Part shown: one piece after another, positions 33,405 to 41,963 of the stretch | Position numbering within the stretch: the stretch's first letter is position 1 | Layout: each line of letters opens with the position of its first letter | Source: Clostridiales bacterium | GTDB lineage: Bacteria > Bacillota > Clostridia > Oscillospirales > Oscillospiraceae | NCBI GenBank assembly: GCA_902363045.1 | Contig: CABIYX010000003.1 | Span: 3,419-67,418, forward strand | Length of the DNA: 64,000 nt | Reading direction: 5' to 3' | The notes under the pieces: model-generated | The model's database searches: none | Seen by the model: only the letters and a program-made list of their open reading frames with translations | What the model was told of the DNA's origin: nothing | Translations under genes and position numbers: made by a program

Positions 33405-33753
33405 CCTGTTCTTCCTCCGTATTCCCGGGATAGAGCACATCCAGGAACTCATCCATGTCGCGGACCGCGCTTGCCTTCTTCATCTGCTGATACCGCAGCA
33501 GATCACAGCAGGTACGAAAGTTCACCTCCATGCACTGAAGCATCTGATCCATTGCCACCATCTGCTGCTGGGGGTCAAGGGCTGTATCGCCATCCGGGGC
33601 CTGAAGAAATGCGCGGACCTGCTCCGCTGTTGGCATCGCTTCATCCGCCAGAAGCGTACGCATCCCTTGGAGGATATCATCCAACGTTTCCCGCTCGCAC
33701 TTGATTTTTAAGAGATGATACAAAGCCTGATGATCCATTTGAAACTGATCCAT
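33391..33753 (-). CDS. small protein of unknown function
   Basis: 120 residues from ATG 33753, with AGAGGAG upstream. It is helical, with Gln/Met-rich segments (DPQQQMVAMDQMLQCMEVNF) and a very acidic end (NTEEEQDESV). It is first after the sigma-4-like gene in the element 2 module and overlaps the excisionase by 14 bp. No family is recognised. Confidence 0.6.
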   Translation of the reverse strand: MDQFQMDHQALYHLLKIKCERETLDDILQGMRTLLADEAMPTAEQVRAFLQAPDGDTALDPQQQMVAMDQMLQCMEVNFRTCCDLLRYQQMKKASAVRDMDEFLDVLYPGNTEEEQDESV

Positions 33754-33886
33754 GATCGATCCACTCCTCTTTGTGATTTTGATGAGGGCACTCTGGCTGC
33801 GGCCATTCAACCAGATTTTCAGACATTGAGAATTTACCCTCTACTGATAAGGACACTTACAGCCGATTTGTAAACCAGAAAAATAA

Positions 33887-33930
33887 AAAAGTTGAGGGGC
33901 CCTGTCATGTGACAGAGCCCCTCAACTTTT
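33887..33930. terminator. bidirectional terminator
   Basis: AAAAGTTGAGGGGC...GCCCCTCAACTTTT with an inner CTGTCA/TGACAG stem. It overlaps the last codons of the sigma-4-like gene. Confidence 0.75.
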
Positions 33931-34294
33931 CGTGGAGTGTTTTCAGCCGCTTTGATACCGCCGCTTTTGAGATGCCGTAGACCTTGCCGATCTCTTCCAT
34001 GGTCAGTTCCCTGCCATATCGAAGGTCGATGAGTTCACGGCTTTGTTCACCCAGATCCTTGACGGCTTTCCGCAGATTTTCAAGCCGGAGGTTCCGGAGC
34101 GCTTCATCTTCCACGGGACGCCTGACACATTCTGAACAGAACAGCACCGTTTCAAACTCACTTTTACTCAGATGCCTGTCGTCCTGCTTATCCTGTGCCT
34201 GCTGCCGTTTCCGATCCTGCTCCAGGAAGTCTGCGACCTCCTTTGGCACTGATACTGGCTCCCCATTATAGATCACAACGACTGTGTCGTTCAT
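33905..34294 (-). CDS. sigma-70 region 4-like regulator
   Basis: 129 residues. It begins MNDTVVVIYNGEPVSVPKEVADFLEQDRKR, a start common in clostridial ICE/IME proteins. It ends with a sigma region 4-type HTH (ELIDLRYGRELTMEEIGKVYGISKAAVSKRLKTLHEKL). There is no region 2, so it is not a complete sigma factor; it probably acts as a DNA-binding regulator of the element. ATG 34294 has AAAGGA upstream. Confidence 0.75.
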   Translation of the reverse strand: MNDTVVVIYNGEPVSVPKEVADFLEQDRKRQQAQDKQDDRHLSKSEFETVLFCSECVRRPVEDEALRNLRLENLRKAVKDLGEQSRELIDLRYGRELTMEEIGKVYGISKAAVSKRLKTLHEKLRGSVT

Positions 34295-34807
34295 TCATGT
34301 CCTTTCCGCTCTCAACGGAAAAGTACACACCCGCGCTGCCGGCACAGCGCCAAATACTGAAGACCTTCATGGAAGTTTCCTTCGTTCAGGGTGGTCATTG
34401 TGCCCTACGAGGCCCATGAATGTCTGAGGTCCCACCGGGGTGTGGACCTCACCGGAAAGCTGCGAGTTTTGGCTTTCGCCTATCTTGATTATAGAACAAA
34501 TATTCGATAACGTCAATCGCAGCAAAAATGAACTATGGTCTTTTATTTTGTTTTGCGGCGCAATCTTTGAGTAGGAGCTCGTGTTCTCTGGTCATCCTGT
34601 AGCCCGCTATTGATCGGTACCGTTGCTGGGGTTCAGATTCGGTTCCGTGGTCCGATGATAAAATCCCTGTTCTCACCCCCTATCCGTTTAAGATTTTCTT
34701 AAATTGTTATTTGTTCATGATTTAGAAAAAATTTGGTCGTGTCTCTATGGTAAAATTGGGCATTAAAAATCGGACCGAGGATCACTCTCGTACAAGGAGG
34801 GAACATG
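34295..34807. other. intergenic region with hairpin and motif copy D
   Basis: No gene seen. A GAGGTCC...GGACCTC hairpin lies at 34426-34450. Copy D of the dispersed motif is at 34541-34570. About 40 bp beyond it, the stretch CTATTGATCGGTACCGTTG faintly resembles the last codons of the relaxase next to copy C, so this may be a degenerate duplicate of that junction. Confidence 0.4.
34541..34570 (+). repeat. dispersed element motif, copy D
   Basis: TTGCGGCGCAA palindrome (34553-34563) followed by TCTTTGAG, as in copy C. Confidence 0.45.
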
Positions 34808-35251
34808 ATGCAGCTACCAGCTGGAGCCACAGGATTTTTTGAAGCGGGCACATTCCGGGAGCCCATCCAGCGAGGGGAATTCTTACAGCTGGTCTATCAG
34901 CTGGCCCGAGAGAGCCGGTGCACCGTGGGAGAAACAGACACTTCATTATGCGGGAAAAACTTTTATGCCGCACAAATCGTCCGAAACAGTGGAACAGAAA
35001 TTCTGTTCATGAACGCATATACCGGCCATCTGGCCTGTTCCGACTGCTGGGAAGCACAGCCGCTCCGATTTACAGCGCCCTCAGCTATGCTGGCCGCCCT
35101 GCTTCCGCCGAATCAGCTGCTCTCCCCCTCGTTGCTGGAACGATCCATCGATGTGGTGCTGCTGGATGCACTGGCTCCGGCAGAGCAAGAGCAGCTGCGC
35201 TATTGGCAACCCAACACGATCGGGGAAATTCTGTTTAACTTTTGGGATTAA
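34808..35251 (+). CDS. hypothetical protein, first of a six-gene cluster
   Basis: 147 residues. AAGGAGGG fits the second of two adjacent ATGs. It is a mixed alpha/beta protein with no known motif; Leu-rich segments (SAMLAALLPPNQLLSPSLLE) and a C-terminal IGEILFNFWD. It is followed by five further plus-strand genes with short gaps, none recognisable, which together look like cargo of element 2. Confidence 0.6.
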   Translation: MQLPAGATGFFEAGTFREPIQRGEFLQLVYQLARESRCTVGETDTSLCGKNFYAAQIVRNSGTEILFMNAYTGHLACSDCWEAQPLRFTAPSAMLAALLPPNQLLSPSLLERSIDVVLLDALAPAEQEQLRYWQPNTIGEILFNFWD

Positions 35252-35279
35252 GGCTTGTGCCGAAAAGGGGGATGTCTTG

Positions 35280-35837
35280 ATGAAACACACCAAATATCTG
35301 CACATCCATGACTGGAACTACTGGTGGGGCTATTATCGCTGCGGCAAGGACTGGGATACCTTCAACGGGGCCGAATTTTCTCTCACCGAGGACGAGGCTG
35401 GAGAAAACTCCTTTTTTCATTTTGACTTCTATAACCTGCCTGCGCTCCATCAGATGATTCAGGACGGCGAGTTTATAAAGCCAGAGAGTCCGGATCATCC
35501 CAACTTTTTGAAGCAGGCCGAGCGGCTCAGGAATGGTGAGCAGGATTTGTTCGTCGGGGCGCTGTACTATCCGCATTTTTCGCCGGATCTGGCTTTCTGT
35601 AATACTCCAGCCCAGAGCGGCGCCCCTCTGACGCAGCTGCTTTCCCCGGCTGTACCGCCCTATTACGGGGTGATCTTTCTCCGGGAGGAGCGGCCCCTCT
35701 CCCCGAAGGTGCTGACGCATTGGGTGGAACAGTTATCCCAGCCTTTGTTTGGCGCGCCGTTTTCCTGCACTCTTGCCGATTTTCCCACTCGACAGATGGC
35801 AATGAAAAATTTTGAAGAAGAAATGAGGGGCCTTTAA
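35280..35837 (+). CDS. hypothetical protein
   Basis: 185 residues from ATG 35280 (AAAAGGGGG upstream). The N-terminus is rich in aromatic residues (HIHDWNYWWGYYRCGKDW). It has no TM segment and no known domain. The stop overlaps the next start as TAATG, so the two are coupled. Confidence 0.65.
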   Translation: MKHTKYLHIHDWNYWWGYYRCGKDWDTFNGAEFSLTEDEAGENSFFHFDFYNLPALHQMIQDGEFIKPESPDHPNFLKQAERLRNGEQDLFVGALYYPHFSPDLAFCNTPAQSGAPLTQLLSPAVPPYYGVIFLREERPLSPKVLTHWVEQLSQPLFGAPFSCTLADFPTRQMAMKNFEEEMRGL

Positions 35838-36646
35838 TGGAACAAAACTTTGTATTTCAATGCACCCCTCTGGAACCGGACGCCCTGATCCCCCAGGTAA
35901 GTCAGGCTTTGGAGGTTCGAATGGAGTTCGTTTCCCGTGCAGTCTGCCCCAAGTTGTGGGCTGCGACTGACCGGCTGAACCGGACGAAAAAAACTCCCGC
36001 AGCGCTTCGGGCCAGACGCCGCCGAAAGGGGCAGATCCTGGGGCTGGTTAACTGGATCATGGCGTTGCTATTACTTCCCACAGCTTTTCTCACTCCAGAC
36101 TCGCTCCTGCTATCCATTGCAGGTGGGCTATGCCTTGGTGCCGGTGTCGTAGAGCTCTGGCGGTATTTGCCAAAAACGCTGGGCATCCTAAGCCTGTTGG
36201 CCGGAATCTTTTTCCTCTCAGCAGTACTGGGCGATCCCGATGAGATGGCGATCCTGGTATATCTGGCCGCCCAATATTTGATCGTCGCCCTGGCATCCCT
36301 GCTCGTCCGCAGGCGGCGTGACCCCTTCGAGCGGGCGGCTCGAAAGGTACTTGCGGGCAGGGACCGTGCCGACTTTGCTGCGGGCAAGGCTGACATGCAG
36401 GTCATCTTTTCTGAAGAAACGATGACTGTGAACACATCAGGGAATGCGTCCGCCCAGTTTCCATACACTGATTTCAAACAGGTCTTGGAGACGCAGGATC
36501 TGCTGTTGGTTATCTTCGACAAGCGATTCCTGATTTTGCAGAAAAAAGATCTGACCGCAGGAACGGTTTCTGACCTGCGGGACTTTTTGAAGGAGCGGGT
36601 AGAGCACTGGGTCGAAATCATCGACAACGGGCTTCTGGGCTCCTGA
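35837..36646 (+). CDS. membrane protein with YcxB-like C-terminal domain
   Basis: 269 residues. It has a basic segment (RARRRRKG), then four hydrophobic helices between residues about 68 and 160, an RRRRD stop-transfer, and a cytoplasmic C-terminal domain (VIFSEETMTVNTSGNASAQFPYTDFKQVLETQDLLLVIF) that resembles YcxB-like domains. Its function is unknown. It is coupled to the upstream gene. Confidence 0.7.
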   Translation: MEQNFVFQCTPLEPDALIPQVSQALEVRMEFVSRAVCPKLWAATDRLNRTKKTPAALRARRRRKGQILGLVNWIMALLLLPTAFLTPDSLLLSIAGGLCLGAGVVELWRYLPKTLGILSLLAGIFFLSAVLGDPDEMAILVYLAAQYLIVALASLLVRRRRDPFERAARKVLAGRDRADFAAGKADMQVIFSEETMTVNTSGNASAQFPYTDFKQVLETQDLLLVIFDKRFLILQKKDLTAGTVSDLRDFLKERVEHWVEIIDNGLLGS

Positions 36647-36680
36647 TGATATAAACACCTACCGGATCGGGGGCTTTGAT

Positions 36681-37094
36681 ATGACGCTGTTTTCTTTAAA
36701 CCTGACGGATCTTGAGCTGTCGGATAAGACGCATCGGGAGGACTTCTTCATTGGTCTGTTTGGGACAAGAGCCCAGGCAGAAGCGGTTGCCGCCCACTAT
36801 TTGAAGCAAGTGCCGGGCTTTTGTGACTATGACTGTACTTATCGTGTGGAGGAAAAGTCCATCCATAATGTCCAAAGGGAGAGCCTGCCTGATTTCGTCT
36901 GGCAATTCGCTGGATGGGACGAAACAAAGGACGGCGAGCCTGTGAACATTATCAAGAGCGACTTCTTTTTGACGGAGGAACAGGCTACCTTCGAGCTGGA
37001 TTACCTGAAGCTCCAGTGCCCACATCAGGAGTGGTGCATCCGCCGACACAAAATCGGAGAAATGCTCTGGCAGAATGGCTTTGTTCGGGTGTAG
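36681..37094 (+). CDS. hypothetical protein
   Basis: 137 residues, acidic, with four Cys and several Trp. No domain recognised. Size and composition resemble immunity or cargo proteins, but nothing proves this. It lies 34 bp after the YcxB-like gene. Confidence 0.6.
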   Translation: MTLFSLNLTDLELSDKTHREDFFIGLFGTRAQAEAVAAHYLKQVPGFCDYDCTYRVEEKSIHNVQRESLPDFVWQFAGWDETKDGEPVNIIKSDFFLTEEQATFELDYLKLQCPHQEWCIRRHKIGEMLWQNGFVRV

Positions 37095-37123
37095 AATCCA
37101 TATAAAAATCAGGAGACTCAGAA

Positions 37124-37411
37124 ATGAAGCACAATTCAAATATTCGATTATTCAAAATTGCCCTGCTCATCGGTGTACTGGGCTTGAGCATTCTATTGGG
37201 AATAATCGTCTCCGGCGCAGCCGATCCGGAACCTCTATTTTGCATTGGTACTCCAATCGGGTTGTTACTCTGCTTTGTGGGGGCAATCCTAATAATCATT
37301 ACCTATACCTGTGAAATTTTCCGTGGTATCAGAGAGAAAAAATTCATTTGGGTGATAGTTCTTTTGATTTTGGGCGGTCTTTTGTTCATCCGTATACTTT
37401 TGAGGCCATGA
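37124..37411 (+). CDS. small three-TM membrane protein
   Basis: 95 residues with hydrophobic helices at about 10-30, 42-62 and 72-93. A weak AGGAG lies upstream. It is AT-richer than its neighbours. Function unknown. Confidence 0.6.
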   Translation: MKHNSNIRLFKIALLIGVLGLSILLGIIVSGAADPEPLFCIGTPIGLLLCFVGAILIIITYTCEIFRGIREKKFIWVIVLLILGGLLFIRILLRP

Positions 37412-37439
37412 AAAATTAGCAATGCAAAGGAGGCACACG

Positions 37440-38078
37440 ATGAAGATCATTTCAACGAAGGGCCTATATAATATGCGGCCTGTCAGCGGCTCTGCGGAGT
37501 GGTATTGGTGCTGTGACTATGTCAGCGGTGACCTGTATGAGGCGGAGGAGCTATACCAGGATGGTCACCCCATCAAACAGAACCGCCTGCTATTCCTCCA
37601 CTATCCCGACGGGCACACCGTGGAGCCTATCGTCGCCCACGAGGGGCAGTATTTTGGCGCTCCCGGCTTTGAAAATGGAAGACTGCAAATCTTGATGGCA
37701 GATTTTCCAGCAGGCAAAATCTATGTGTTCCAGTACAATCCCACACCAGAGCAGCTGACGCTCCGGGCCGAACTATCCCGGTCTGCAATCAAGGACTGCT
37801 ATAATCTAATGTTCCAACAGTCACCCCTCATGCTGGTCAGACATAGCTTTGAAAAACGACTCCAGTTTCTCTGGCCGGAGACAGCAGAGTTTGAAATTGG
37901 GAATACCGAAACATTTTACAGTCGGGAGGGAGACAATCTTTACTTTACTCGCTGGTTCGAAGACCCAGACTACCGGGAGGAGACGGTCATCCGCCGCTGG
38001 CCAACCGGAGAGATTGCGGAAGTCATCCCCGGCACCCTGATGGAATTCCCCGATGGGCAGAGATGGGTGCTGCAATAA
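37440..38078 (+). CDS. hypothetical protein, last of the cluster
   Basis: 212 residues from ATG 37440, with AAAGGAGG upstream. Soluble, beta-rich and aromatic, with a repeated-looking pattern of YPDG/FPDG turns (LHYPDGHTVEP near the start, LMEFPDGQRWVLQ at the end). No family recognised. Confidence 0.65.
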   Translation: MKIISTKGLYNMRPVSGSAEWYWCCDYVSGDLYEAEELYQDGHPIKQNRLLFLHYPDGHTVEPIVAHEGQYFGAPGFENGRLQILMADFPAGKIYVFQYNPTPEQLTLRAELSRSAIKDCYNLMFQQSPLMLVRHSFEKRLQFLWPETAEFEIGNTETFYSREGDNLYFTRWFEDPDYREETVIRRWPTGEIAEVIPGTLMEFPDGQRWVLQ

Positions 38079-38225
38079 GCTGTACTGTTCCAATATCTTT
38101 TCGTACTTAACATATTTTTCTGTTCGCGTCACCGCCGTGAAAAGATATTTCGATTACTTTTGGGTGGTTTCTCTTACTTATCACGAGAGAACATTCCTGT
38201 AATTCACCAAATTATAGGAAGATTT

Positions 38226-38411
38226 CTTTTGACCCATATCCTGACCCATACGCTGAGAGAAATATATGGAAACAACGGATGGAACAGGGCTGCAAAGGAA
38301 GTGCTACCCCACCGAAAAGGGATGGAAAGGCCACAAAATGTGCCGTTGGATGGTTAGACATTAGTTTGGGAGCAAGATGCCGGGAGTTCGAGTCTCCCCA
38401 CTCGGACCACC
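38226..38411 (+). other. probable attachment site with a second tRNA 3' end
   Basis: It opens with TTTGACCC and GGAAACAACGGAT, as at 28019. It ends with a tRNA T-arm (GGGAG-TTCGAGT-CTCCC) and acceptor CACTCGG-A-CCA identical to that at 28186. There is no matching 5' half (CCGAGTG) upstream, so this is not a complete tRNA gene. It is a likely right border of element 2. Confidence 0.55.
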
Positions 38412-38417
38412 TTTCGC

Positions 38418-38447
38418 AGAAAAATCGCCTGTTTAGGCGGTTTTTCT
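38418..38447. terminator. terminator after the tRNA-like end
   Basis: AGAAAAATCGCC/GGCGGTTTTTCT 12-bp stem with a 6-nt loop and a T run on either strand. Confidence 0.7.
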
Positions 38448-38472
38448 ACAGCTTGTCAAAGAACGCCAGTAC

Positions 38473-39883
38473 TCAAAACACGAGGACAGACATTTTGGAA
38501 TTAAATGGCGCAAAAATCATGATATAAGAAGCAAAATTGGAAGCATTCCACCTCCAAACAGAGATCTTTTTGAGATTCATGGTAGCATATTTAAGCCTCT
38601 CCCAAGCAGAAACCCGTGCCAGACCTTGGTGGTGCGTATAACGCATGGCGCGCTTTTCTTTTTCATCGGCAAAAACACGCTCTATGGTCTCTTTTCTCAT
38701 GGCATAGAGTTGCTTGCCACGTTCGGTTTTTCTCAATTGTTCGACCAAATCGAGATATTCCTGCCAGATATGCGTTGTGAGCACCCGCTGTCCGCGTTCA
38801 TTTGCGCCACAAACAGCTCTGCAGGGACAGTCCTTGCAGATTTTGGGAGAGCTGCGGTAGGTCCGTTTCCCTTCTTTAACTTGTAGTCGTATGCCGCAGT
38901 TCATGGGTAAAGCTGTCTGTTGCTGCATCATAAGTAAAATCCCAAGGCTTAAATTTATCTTTCTTTCCCTTGTATCGGGTATAGGGAAGGATGGGGATTC
39001 TGCTGTCTTCCAGAACTTTCTTTGCGATCCAGGGTGTTTTGTATCCGGCGTCCATCGTCACGAATTTAACTTCGGGAAAAATGTTTGTTACCTGGTCGTA
39101 TACTGCGTCCCATGCAACACTGTCGCTGACATTTCCGGCGGTCACTTCCACGCCCAATACAATCCCGTGTTTGTCGCAAACTGTATGTGCTTCGTATGCG
39201 AACTGCTGCTCATGTACACCTTTTACGAACATACCGCAGTCAGGATCGGTTTTTGATACTGTTTTTTCAACCGTACCTCCTCCGGTGCAGCTGCCAGAGT
39301 TCTCATCATCATCCTTGTCCTTTTTCCCCAGATTTCGGCGTTCCTCGGCGACCTCTTTACGAAGCTGCTCCCCGTACACCTTTGCCGTCTTGGCTGCCTG
39401 TTCTTTCTGGAACTTCTTTTTATTTGCAGATGCCTTGATGTGGGTCCCGTCTATAAAAATCATACTGGGGTCTACCATGCGGTGATTCAATGCCTTGTTC
39501 AGGATATACACAAAGATATCCTCGCTTATCTCTGGAGGAAATCGCTTGCAAAAAGCATAACTTACCGGTGCGAAATGAGAGATCTCTTCCAGTAGACTGT
39601 ATCCCAAGAACCAACGGTATGCTATATTTACCTGTATCTCCCGGTGTGTCTGATGCAATGATGGGATCCCATACAGATGCTGAAGCAGTACCATTTTGAT
39701 CAACACCACTGGATCTGCTCCGGGACGGCCGTTATCTGCGCAATAATATGGACTTAGACGTGCATACAGCCATTCATAATCCATTACAGCTTCTATCTTG
39801 CGCAACAAATGATCCTTGGGGACTAAGGCATCTACATCCACCATCACGATATCTTTTCGAGAGTCCTTTCTCCAATTTTCCAT
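38473..39883 (-). pseudogene. IS1182-family transposase, frameshifted
   Basis: From ATG 39883 the first about 330 codons match IS1182 transposases: DHLLRKIEAVMDYEWLY, GRPGADPVVLIKMVLLQHLYGIPSLHQ cut short here, FIDGTHIKASANKKK and VTMDAGYKTPWIAKK. The frame breaks near 38890-38900. The C-terminal part continues in another frame: KRTYRSSPKICKDCPCR with the Cys cluster, then TTHIWQEYLDLVEQLRKT and WERLKYATMNLKK. A few bases are probably missing. The element is likely inactive unless frameshifting occurs. Terminal repeats could not be identified. Confidence 0.8.
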
Positions 39884-40242
39884 CCTTAGGCCCCCTTTTT
39901 CTCTATTATAGCAGAAAACCCCGACACCAGCGTGGTTTTTTGATATGTTGATAAGGGGAATCATTCTGAAAAAGAATGATTCCCCTGCTTTTTCCAATTC
40001 TGTCTGACAGATTCCGTAAGCGTAATTTTAAGTGAATCACTTTCTTACGAGCACCTGCCCATTCGGCGGTGATTTTTTGAGCAGTGCGGCAGACCCGGCT
40101 TGCTGGACCTTTCAGGCACTTGTGGAGCCAATAGATCGAGGGGGAGACAGGAATGTCCTCCATTTCACCTGAGGCACGGAAAGAGGCCACCGAAGCGGAA
40201 CACAGTCAGAGAGCGCGCCACAGAGCGCGGCGTCGTTCCAAC
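39884..40242. other. intergenic region
   Basis: Apart from the hairpin at 39955-39995 I see no gene or clear element end here. One IS1182 end should lie in the first part of this stretch. Confidence 0.3.
39955..39995 (+). terminator. strong hairpin terminator
   Basis: 13-bp perfect stem GGGGAATCATTCT/AGAATGATTCCCC, 5-nt loop, then TGCTTTTT. It lies just upstream of the transposase and may shield it from outside transcription. Confidence 0.65.
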
Positions 40243-41142
40243 CTAATCAACGGGTCCACGGTTTTTCACACACAGCGCGCGCTGACGGCGGCTCTTGCAG
40301 CACAGCCGGTCCTCCATGAACTTTTGATGTGAGATGTCGATCACCATACCGGTAAGAAGCATATTGCCCCGATGTTCAGAGAGGGATCCATTCATCAGCA
40401 GCCACACAGTCTTTCCATCAGGGCGGACCACACGGTATTCCAGGCTGACAGTCTCTTTTCCCTGCTCGATGGTGTTTCTCAGCTGCTCATCGAGCCGGTC
40501 AATATCCTCCGGATGAACCAAATGGATCGTTTTATTTCCAAATTGATTGCGCAGGCCCTCTCTTGTGAAGCCGTGCAATGCATAGTAGTAGTCATTTGCA
40601 TAGATCAGAGTAAAGCCGTGATCCATTCTGGCCCGAAAAATCCCGCCAATTGGACACTGTACGATAGACTCCAGCTCAGCCTGAGCCTCTATTTGCCCGG
40701 TAATATCCAGGCAGAGGCTGACCAGCACCGACGCTCCGTTGGGCAGGCGTCTCTGCACGCCCGTTTCCTTGACCCAGATATGTCCCCTGTCCCTGCACAT
40801 CATCCGATATGTTGTTGTATAGCTGGCGCCATTGAGCAGGGCCTGCGCGATCTCAGCCTGCCGCCCTACCCGGTCCTCCGGCCGAATACAATTGATCATG
40901 GCCTGGCCATTCGCGGCGATCAGCTCCGCCTGGCTTGAATAATCCAACAACGCCAGCATCCGCTCATCTATGTAGTAGAGAGGAAATCCCGGCGCGGCAT
41001 AGGTGATCATGATCCCACTGAACACACATTGGCTCAGCAGGTCCATCACAGCTTTCTCGATACAACGCTCCACCTCCCCGCTCACATCAGGCTCATAAGT
41101 GGCAAGCGGAAACGCAGCTGGCGTTTTTTGATCCATTTTCAT
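40243..41142 (-). CDS. double-PAS protein, probably truncated before a GGDEF domain
   Basis: 299 residues. It has two PAS domains (about 35-155 and 160-275), each ending in the PAC-type pattern (SVLVSLCLDITGQIEAQAEL and GNMLLTGMVIDISHQKFMEDRL). The last 18 residues (CKSRRQRALCVKNRGPVD) resemble a degraded version of the DALTGLxNR start of GGDEF domains, after which the frame ends. As it stands it is a sensor without an output domain. It is 42 bp downstream of the Spo0A-like gene and co-oriented. Confidence 0.7.
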   Translation of the reverse strand: MKMDQKTPAAFPLATYEPDVSGEVERCIEKAVMDLLSQCVFSGIMITYAAPGFPLYYIDERMLALLDYSSQAELIAANGQAMINCIRPEDRVGRQAEIAQALLNGASYTTTYRMMCRDRGHIWVKETGVQRRLPNGASVLVSLCLDITGQIEAQAELESIVQCPIGGIFRARMDHGFTLIYANDYYYALHGFTREGLRNQFGNKTIHLVHPEDIDRLDEQLRNTIEQGKETVSLEYRVVRPDGKTVWLLMNGSLSEHRGNMLLTGMVIDISHQKFMEDRLCCKSRRQRALCVKNRGPVD

Positions 41143-41184
41143 TTTGACATGACGCTCCCATTTCGATATTCAGCAGATCCCTCT

Positions 41185-41654
41185 TTATATCGCTTTCTGA
41201 CGGGATGTGGCGCTTGAGACGGCCTGTTGGATCCCGGACGCCAAAGCTTTCATCTCCGCCAGGATCTCGTTGTATATCTGCGCGCGGCAGGCTGACAGGT
41301 TGTTGCACGAAATTTTCTGTGTCTGATGTGCCTCCTGTGCCTCCTGCTTCCAACGCAGGAACAGGACCTTAAGTTCATTGGAGTTTTGGGTATTGACGGG
41401 ATCCAAATAATGCTCCACCGACTTAGAATCCCCATGCGTCAAAGCGCTCTTAAACGCGTATCGTATCCCGCGCTCCACCTGTGAAAAGCTCGCTCCGTGC
41501 TGTTTGGCGATCTTTGTGTACAGGGCGCAGACCTTGCCGGAAAAATAGTAGGGATCCTGATCCATGATCTCTAACGCGTCGTGAATATAGAGGAAGCCTT
41601 TTTTGCCGGGATCCTTGCACGCAACAGGACGTCTGTGATCTCATCTTGTATCAT
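41185..41654 (-). pseudogene. Spo0A C-terminal-domain protein, frameshifted
   Basis: From ATG 41654 the reading frame gives EITDVLLRARIPAKK, then breaks in a run of six A (41599-41604). After adding one base it continues GFLYIHDALEIMDQDPYYFSG, then YTKIAKQHGASFSQVERGIRYAFKSAL. This is the Spo0A DNA-binding domain (compare the family pattern ITxxLHEIGVPAHIKGYxYLREAI...VERAIRHAI). There is no receiver domain. Intact, it would be about 156 residues and a standalone DNA-binding relative of the sporulation master regulator. Without repair the downstream ORF could start only at an internal ATG and would lose the first helices. Confidence 0.75.
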
Positions 41655-41963
41655 TCTAAACTATCCTTTCTGCGATTATGATTTCGCCGCATCCGCGGTA
41701 GATTATGCGCATTTCTGGGTTGACAAGCGCCGTGTTTTGACATAGTATTATCCATAACACTTTAATAACACAATATGACACTGTATGTAATTCACAGTAC
41801 ATATATCCATGTATCACGAACATCATCTCTAGCTTACAACAAATATTCTTGAAAGTCAACCGATTTTTACAAATTTCTTGTTAATATTTTCTGGTGAGCA
41901 AGAGATTTGGAGGCACGAAATAGGGATTGCAGTCATTGCAGTATCTGATAAGGAGGACCTCAC
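41655..41963. other. AT-rich intergenic region
   Basis: Divergent spacer between the Spo0A-like and XRE genes. It contains the promoter at 41720-41748 and a TGTCAAAA sequence near it on the minus strand that loosely resembles an 0A box. No ORF of note. Confidence 0.4.
41720..41748 (+). promoter_or_regulatory. predicted promoter toward the XRE regulator
   Basis: TTGACA (41720-41725), 17 bp, TAGTAT (41743-41748). The leader to the XRE ATG would be about 210 nt. Confidence 0.5.

Noticed and set aside
38310..38411. Complete tRNA gene
   Set aside because: Only the T-arm and the acceptor 3' strand are present. The 5' acceptor strand CCGAGTG and a D-arm are missing upstream.
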